Source: Molossus alvarezi
Lineage: Eukaryota > Chordata > Mammalia > Chiroptera > Molossidae
Direction of reading: 5' to 3'
Length of the DNA: 64,000 nucleotides
NCBI GenBank assembly: GCA_037176705.1
Contig: CM073887.1
Location: forward strand, 29,143,501 to 29,207,500
Part shown: piece by piece, positions 58,265 to 64,000 of the stretch
Layout of the letters: each line of letters opens with the position of its first letter
How positions within the stretch are numbered: position 1 is the stretch's first letter
Position numbers and translations under genes: made by a program
The notes under the pieces: model-generated
Seen by the model: the letters and a program-made list of their open reading frames with translations, nothing else
What the model was told of the DNA's origin: nothing
Database searches by the model: none

Positions 58265-59104
58265 CTTGGAATGGCAGATACCACACTCGCACCTCCACAC
58301 TTCATTCTAGCTCTGAAAGCAAGTCTGAGGGCTTTCCTTTTGTTGTTTTCTTCCACACTTAGGAGAAAGTACGAAGGCACCAGAAACAAGGCTCCAGGGG
58401 GCCTGGTTTGGGAGGGCGTGAGGCTGGGATAACAATGATAAAGCTGATGAATAAAGGAATAAAATGGAGCATAAGGGGTAATCAGTGTGGAAGGCCATGG
58501 AGTTCATGAAGGAAAGTAATATGGTAGTTTTCCTTCCAAATTTTTTTTCTCCTTAACCTTGCCACTGTTCTATACTGCCAATTAGTTGTTCCTCTCAGGT
58601 ATTGTGACTATTGGGCAGAAGAGTTGTTTTGCCCTGAGGACATTTTACAACATTCATTCTGTGGGAGCATGCATTTCTGCATTCAAATTGAATAAACTAA
58701 ATAAGAAATTTTGGTACACAATTAATTCACAGCCTGTGGACTACGTACATCACAGGCCAGTTCTTTGACAATATTTTTCAGTACTGTGTATGGTATGAAA
58801 AGAAATTTTTATAAAATAGTTCTTTATATACATTATAGAAAACTGTTGGATTTACTCCAGATAAATTATTCATTATTTTTCTTGGGAACTGTTATGACTT
58901 TTAAGGAATGGGTAAACTTTTATCTCCATAATGTAACTTTTAAAATATTTAATGTTATAACTTTTAAAATTTTATTTCAGCATTTATGGGTCAGTAATGA
59001 CAGCAGCTCAGGAAATTATTAAACAACTTAAATATATTTTGTTTAATAAGTCATTCATTCTTTGTAATTACAAGTTTACTATCTAGTGGTGAAATATAAT
59101 TTAA
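58265..59104. other. No recognised feature
   Basis: First part may continue the ERV relic. The rest is AT-rich. An 85-codon frame at 58,765-59,022 is unrecognised. Confidence 0.35.
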
Positions 59105-59480
59105 GCCCTGGCTGATTTGACTCAGCAGTTAGAGCCTCCGCCAGTGGACTGAAGAGTTGTGGGTTGGATTCCGGTCAAAGCCACGAACCTCGGTTGCTGT
59201 TCAGTCCCCAGCCCTGGTCAGGGTCATGTGGGAGGCAACCAATTGATGTGTCTCTCTCACATCAATGTTTGTGTTTTTTTTCTTTCTCTCTCTTCCTCTC
59301 ACTCTGCCTGAAAATAAATGGAAAAATATCCTCAAATAATATGTGTATATATACACACACATATATATACACATGTGTATATATATACACATATATACAT
59401 ATATACACACACACATATATACACATATATATATATACATATAAATGTGTATATATATATTTATATATATAAAATTTTAA
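59105..59480 (+). mobile_element. Ves-type SINE with microsatellite tail
   Basis: Head 'gccctggctgatttgactcagcagttagagcctccg', body 'gtggactgaagagttgtgggttggattccgg', tail 'aaataaatggaaaaatatcctcaaataat' leading straight into about 130 bp of TA/CA repeat. The TSD is unclear ('ataatttaa' left, 'aaaattttaaa' right). Confidence 0.88.
59340..59472. repeat. Compound (TA)n/(CA)n microsatellite
   Basis: Alternating TATACACA and TATATA blocks, directly on the 3' tail of the SINE. Frames of 79-102 codons over it (Tyr/Ile/His/Cys-rich) are artefacts. Confidence 0.95.
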
Positions 59481-59489
59481 AAGTGTTAC

Positions 59490-60290
59490 CTACATACAAA
59501 CTGAATTTCCCCAGATCTCAAGTGTCTGTGGATTACATGAGCAATATTAATATGATACCCCTGGGTTTCATGTTACCTACACCTTAAACAGGTGCTGTCA
59601 CTGTGGTGTATCTGCTGTGGCTCATGTTGCCCACGCACACCCCCGGAAATGCACTGATGTAGTAGTGGATCCAAAGCTGTTTCCCTGGTGCAGAGCAGGA
59701 GACTTCTTCTCTCTTTCTGGTCATACATTCTCCTAGACTTAGAGACTTTCCGAAGAGTACTCATTGTACCTTGCCTTAGATAGTTTTAGGCAGACAATCT
59801 TTCCTGTATTTATTTTATTTTATATTACTTTAAAATCTACCTATTTTCTATAGTTCTCAAGCGTGAATCCATTTAGAATTAGGCTGTGATACAAATGTCA
59901 GCTTGTCTGACAGGTAATTCTTCCTCTGATCATGCTCTTAAAACAAAAAGCTTTTGGTATAAGCATATCATAGCGTGTCTTCAAATTCTCTGTGAATTAT
60001 TCAGTGCATACTCAAAACCCACACCACGATTATAATCAATTTGCAGAAAGAAAAGTATTTTAAAAGTTCTCTTACTTTCAAGTTTTTTTAACAGTACTGA
60101 ATTGAAATGCCCTATTTCATAAAAGACAATATTGGTTATAAAAAAAGAAAGAGGACATAAGGTAATACACTATGGATCATACCACACAAAAATAAATCAA
60201 AACTTATAATGCAATTTATTTCACATAAACAGATCTTGAAATTCAAATGAAGATTGCTTTGTCTATTATTCTCTTACTACCATTGAAAAG
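59490..60290. other. No recognised feature
   Basis: 59,560-59,770 is less AT-rich, with a 63-codon minus-strand frame. It may belong to ERV debris but is unassigned. Confidence 0.35.
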
Positions 60291-60300
60291 CTTAACTTGA

Positions 60301-60504
60301 GCTCTGTCTGTGTGGCTCAGTGGGTTGAGCATCACCCCATGCACCAACAGGTCATAGGTTCGGTTCAGGTCAGTGCACATGTCCAGGTTGTAGGCTTGAT
60401 CCCCAGCAGGGGGTGTGCAGGAGTCAGGCAATCTCTCTCATCTATATTTCTATCTCTCCCTTCCTCTCTTTCTTAAAAAAAGTCAATAAAAACATAAAGA
60501 AAAC
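60301..60504 (+). mobile_element. Ves-type SINE
   Basis: Head 'gctctgtctgtgtggctcagtgggttgagcatc', B box region GGTTCGGTTC, body 'gatccccagcagggggtgtgcagg'. A perfect duplication CTTAACTTGA at 60,291-60,300 and 60,505-60,514. Confidence 0.93.
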
Positions 60505-60514
60505 CTTAACTTGA

Positions 60515-60825
60515 TTGAAAATAGAAAATAACATAAATTGGGAAATATATTGTAATGATTGTAACAATTCATTTATCGATTGTCGCACTCACAGTCAGGA
60601 TTTTAAATTCCTTTAAAGCATATAAATTCCTTTAAAACAGAAAATCAAAAGCACCATGAAATAATGAAAAATAAACAAAAAATATTAATTAGTAAGAAAT
60701 TTTTCTTGATCTACAGATGAGAATATGAAAAAAATATAACCTCAGGATTTATCTTAATACCATGGACAAAAACAGCATCAACCAAAGCTCTTTTAGAAAC
60801 TCAATGATTTAGGTCACTACCTAGA
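60515..60825. other. No recognised feature
   Basis: AT-rich spacer. Confidence 0.45.
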
Positions 60826-60829
60826 ATTA

Positions 60830-61570
60830 GGCCAAACTTTACATGTGGAAGTCACATCCCTCTAAGACGTCCCTCACTTCAGACAACAGAGGAAACTTGA
60901 GGATTCCCACACACCTGTACTTCTGTCCAGCTGGCTGCACTTCTGAGAGTTCCTGTTATACCCTCATGTTCAATAATTCACTAGAATGACTCACAGAATC
61001 CACTGAGAACACTATACTCATAAATGCACTTTTATTAGAGCAAAAAGGACATAAATCAGAAACAGGCAAAATAAGAGATACTTGGAGCAAGGGTCCCAAA
61101 CAAGAAGCTTCCGTATCCTCAAGAACCTGTCATCTTTCTCCCATTTAAATATGTAGCAATATGTAGAGTATGTTTCACCAGTGAAGTTCATCAGAGCTCT
61201 GATGTCTGGACATTTTTATTGGGGTTTTATTATGTCAATATGATTGATTAAATCATTGACATGTGATTAAACTCAATCCATATCCCCCTTCACTCTCTTG
61301 CGGTGGGGCTGATATCAAGTGGCTCAAAGCCCCATCCTTCTAATCAATCACATTGTTGGTCTCTCTGGCATGACCAGCCCATATCTTGAGACATCTCGTT
61401 AACATAAACTGTCGAGGGTGTACCATGAGTCATCTTAACACAAATAATTAGCAGACACTGTGAATCAAAAAGGCACTTCTAACATTTGGGAGATACCAAA
61501 GATGTAAGGGCTCCCTCCTTGGAACCAGAAACAAAGACCAGCCAATTCTCTTGCACACAATAGAAAACCT
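60830..61570 (-). mobile_element. Ancient ERV LTR-like relic
   Basis: The order 'caataattcactagaatgactcacagaatccactgagaacactatactcataaatgcacttttatt', 'attatgtcaatatgattgattaaatcattgacatgtgatt', 'gcggtggggctgatatcaag' and 'ccatccttctaatcaatcac' matches, by eye, an old mammalian class III LTR family (LTR16/LTR33 type). An AATAAA on the minus strand (complement in 'cttttattag' near 61,030) fits a minus-strand LTR. Borders approximate. Confidence 0.5.
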
Positions 61571-61859
61571 GCCCATGCCATTTATTTATTTTATATAGCC
61601 TTTCTTATTATTCAGAATTTTTTATGCCAGCAATTTTGAAATACCTCTTGCTCTATAGTAAATTATTTTATTCATGTGAAATTTATTACATTTTTATATT
61701 AATCTGCCTCAGACTCCCTTTTCGATTCTTCCATTACCATTTTATTATCTCATTCCTATCAAACCAAGTGTGCTTCCATATTATAAATTGGTAGTTTCCT
61801 AGTAGATAACATCTTCATCATTTATACAACAAACAAGATAAATCCAAACAAAACCACAT

Positions 61860-62335
61860 CAGAACACATCATAATTACACCATCGAAAACTAATATCAGA
61901 TGGGTACTAGATTTATCAGGGTGATCACTTCATAAGTTATATAAATGTTTAGTCACTACATTGTATACCTGAAACTAATATAATATTGTATGTCAACTGG
62001 AATTAAAAACTTTAAAATATTAATTAAAAAAATTTAAAAAGAAACTAATGACAAAAATAATTCTTCAAATCAGTCAGGGAAAAAATGATACATTATTTGC
62101 AGGGGAAAACCAATTCAAATGAAACTCAATTTATCATCTGAAACCATGGAGGCCAGAAAGAAGTGGCATATTATTTGTCTAGGAGCTAAAATAAAAGAAT
62201 TGTCAACCACGAATTCTACATCTGCTAAAATTATCTTTTAGCAGTGAAAGATAATAGAATATTCTCCTACAAAGGAACATTGAGAGAATTTGTGACTAGC
62301 AGACCTACCCTTAAAAGTGGGCTAAAGGTACCAAC
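61860..62335 (+). mobile_element. L1M fragments
   Basis: 61,910-62,005 is a sense L1 3' end ('gggtgatcacttcataagttata', 'cattgtatacctgaaactaatataatattgtatgtcaac' in pieces). 62,115-62,335 is another old L1M segment ('catctgaaaccatggaggccagaaagaagtgg', 'gagaatttgtgactagcagacctaccc'). One rearranged element or two adjacent ones. Confidence 0.6.
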
Positions 62336-62493
62336 TCAGATCACACTGCAGCCTGTTGTCTCCTAGCCAAGTATTTAGTGTTTACTAAGGACTAGTCTTA
62401 AACCTTCTCAAAATGAGAAAAGTTAACTGCAGACGATAGAATTGCTTGTTTCACCATCATCAGGGTTTATGCAGTATGTGCAGTGATTTACAT

Positions 62494-62841
62494 TCAGTGT
62501 CTTTCACAAGGCTCCAGGGCATTCCTATCTGCCATATAAATTTCAGGTAATATTATGTCTACTGAGTCATATGACCCAAGTGGCCAATCAGCATTCAAGC
62601 CATCTAGAACTAAAGCACATATTCTCTTGTTGCAAGCTTCCTCAAAACCAGCTGCTTCTCCAGATACTCTAAAATGGATTGTGGGAGTGTGCCCCAAGAG
62701 AGTTTGATATTGCCTTAAAAATGCGAAGAGGCCACAAGGCATTATTGCCACAGAAAGGACCAGTGTTAGCAACTTATCTTTTCTTTTGGAAGGGATGTCA
62801 CAGTAAGCCCAAGTGTCAGTAAACCACCGCCTGTGGGCCAA
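62494..62841 (-). pseudogene. Class III ERV pol relic with a residual 115-codon open frame
   Basis: The frame is open from 62,841 to 62,494 on the minus strand. About the first 16 codons lie in a hAT-type relic. From roughly residue 60 the text (SGEAAGFEEAC, then WPLGSYDSVDIILP, then YMADRNALE) resembles the region just after reverse transcriptase in ancient class III ERV pol. The survival of this frame is probably chance. It lacks catalytic motifs and cannot encode an enzyme. With the LTR-like relic at 60.8-61.6 kb in the same orientation, it suggests pol plus 3' LTR of one provirus split by L1M. Confidence 0.5.
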
Positions 62842-63035
62842 ATCCAGTTTACTGACTATTTTGTAAAGAGAGCTTTGCTGGAAAACAGCTATATTTATTT
62901 CTTTACATATTGCCTATGGCTGTTTCATGTTACAATGGAAGACTTGAGTAGTTGTAATAAAATTGCATGGCAAAGCCTAAAATATTTACTATTTTCCCTT
63001 TAAAAATTTGTTTGCTACACTCTGCCCAAGGCCAA
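62793..63035. mobile_element. hAT-Charlie-like DNA transposon relic
   Basis: Order 'gtcagtaaacc', 'ctgtgggccaaatccagtttactgactattttgtaaa', 'atatattgcctatggctgtttcatgttacaatggaagacttgagtagttg' in pieces, 'aaagcctaaaatatttactattttccctttaaaaa', ending 'gtttgctacactctg'. Imperfect terminal inverted repeats. Reverse orientation of the element at 34.7 kb. No clear 8-bp TSD. Confidence 0.65.
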
Positions 63036-63181
63036 TGGACACCTAGGAATTTTACTAAGTGACAGGCTGTTTTTTTGTGTGGCATTTATTTCCCATATTC
63101 TGGCCTGTGTCTTATCAATGTGTCTACTGTAGTTGCTACTTCCTGCTCATCAGGATCCAATCAGCATAATACTATACTTTT

Positions 63182-63432
63182 TTTTTTTTTTTTATCCTCA
63201 CCCGAGGACATTTTTCCATTTTTTGTTCAGATAGAGCAGGAGGGAGAGAGAGGAAGAGAGAGAGAGAGAAACATCGACGTGAAAGGGACACATCGAGTGG
63301 CTGCCACCCGCACGACCAACCAGGGCCGGGGGACAAACTGCAACCGAAGCTCATACCCTTAGCGGTAACCGAACCCGGGTCTCTCTGTACCGCAGGTCGA
63401 CGCTCCAACCGCTGAGCCAAACCGGCCAGGGC
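63182..63432 (-). mobile_element. Young-looking Ves-type SINE
   Basis: Complete element with an A-tail (T-run from 63,180), the long tail block (complement 'atcctcacccgaggac'), CT-rich part and an intact head ending 'ccaaaccggccagggc'. A perfect 14-bp duplication AATACTATACTTTT at 63,168-63,181 and 63,433-63,446. CpG content is far above every other SINE in the window (for example 'catcgacgtgaaag', 'ggtaaccgaacccggg', 'caggtcgacgctcc'), which indicates little time for methyl-C decay. Confidence 0.95.
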
Positions 63433-63446
63433 AATACTATACTTTT

Positions 63447-64000
63447 AATAAGCTAACTTGGCGTCCTATAGAATGCAGATGTGATATACTTCCTTATGAC
63501 TCTTTTATGCAATAGGCCTGGTTTGTTGATATAACCCTAAGGCACAATAGTAAAGATATTCTGATGGCCATACCACCTGAAAGAAAATAAGTTCTGATGG
63601 TGTTTATTTACAAGTATAGAGGAAAAACATATTTTTGTGATCCATAGCTACATACATTTTTCCAGAGGATGTGTTCATTTGTTCAAGCAAACAATATCTG
63701 GATTGGCGACTGCAATAGAAGTCATTGCATATTTAATCTGTAAATTTAACAAATTTATAATAATTTGTTATCATTATTCAAACTTTATCTCTCTTTTGCA
63801 CAATTCAAACAGGCGTATCAAACGTGAAGGGGATGGGAGTGACTACTGCCTGACTCTTTCCAGCCCTTGGCGGTGGCACTAGAATCTAATCTTTTTCGGG
63901 AATGCAGATCTGCTTCCAGTTAGAATTTTGGTAGGTTGAGGAAGTTCTCATGGCATCTGTTGAGTTTACAGTACAAGATTAGCCTCATGACATGTGTCAA
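63447..64000. other. No recognised feature
   Basis: An 81-codon plus-strand frame at 63,637-63,882 has no recognisable homology. Confidence 0.45.

Noticed and set aside
59201..59587. Frames of 79-102 codons rich in Tyr, Ile, His and Cys
   Set aside because: Translation of the TA/CA microsatellite and a SINE tail.
1..64000. Vesper-bat Helitron, piggyBac or young hAT elements
   Set aside because: I looked for typical Helitron ends and short TIR elements with fresh TSDs and saw none. A library search could still find short copies.

Overview
This window is mammalian nuclear DNA from a bat, most likely a yangochiropteran. The main evidence is at least nineteen copies of one tRNA-headed SINE (Ves type: a head reading like 'gcctggctggtgtggctcagtggttgag', an intact B box such as GGTTCGATTCC, a CT-rich 3' part and an A-rich tail), most with recognisable target-site duplications (TSDs). 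I see no typical vesper-bat Helitron or young hAT/piggyBac element, so I do not name a family. I find no supportable protein-coding host gene, tRNA, rRNA or other host RNA gene. The window reads as intergenic or deep intronic DNA built by retrotransposition.

Layout: 1-15.9 kb holds Ves SINEs, two opposite-strand old L1M pieces (8.06-9.78 kb), L2 and MIR relics, and a small rearranged L1 inside a MIR at 6.0 kb. 15,897-18,143 is a complete half-LINE (HAL1): an L1-type 5' UTR, an ORF1 almost uninterrupted for 281 codons, no ORF2, an L1-like 3' UTR and a poly(A) tail, flanked by a perfect 15-bp TSD. 19.5-21.0 kb is a long sense-strand L2. 23,029-28,863 is a full-length but decayed L1 on the minus strand (5' UTR, ORF1, ORF2 with endonuclease, RT and Cys-rich parts, 3' UTR) with a TSD. 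29-44 kb mixes SINEs, L1MA, a hAT-type DNA transposon, L2 and microsatellites. 44.9-46.4 kb resembles a much older HAL1. About 53,215-56,125 is a second L1 of the same family that keeps its 5' end and loses its 3' end inside ORF2, the reverse of the usual truncation. 57.8-63.4 kb holds two class III endogenous-retrovirus pol relics in opposite orientation, an LTR-like relic, an L1M piece, a hAT relic and the youngest-looking Ves SINE.

The parts relate as parasite and host of parasite. L1-type ORF2 enzyme is the presumed source of mobilisation for HAL1 (which encodes only an RNA-binding ORF1 protein) and for the Ves SINEs. The TSDs and cleavage sites seen here fit L1 endonuclease. The strongest candidates for further attention are the complete HAL1, the 3'-less L1 with a tandem-repeat 5' UTR, the twin-primed L1 in a MIR, and the CpG-rich Ves at 63.2 kb. 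Family names for ancient repeats are from recognition by eye and need a repeat-library search to confirm.
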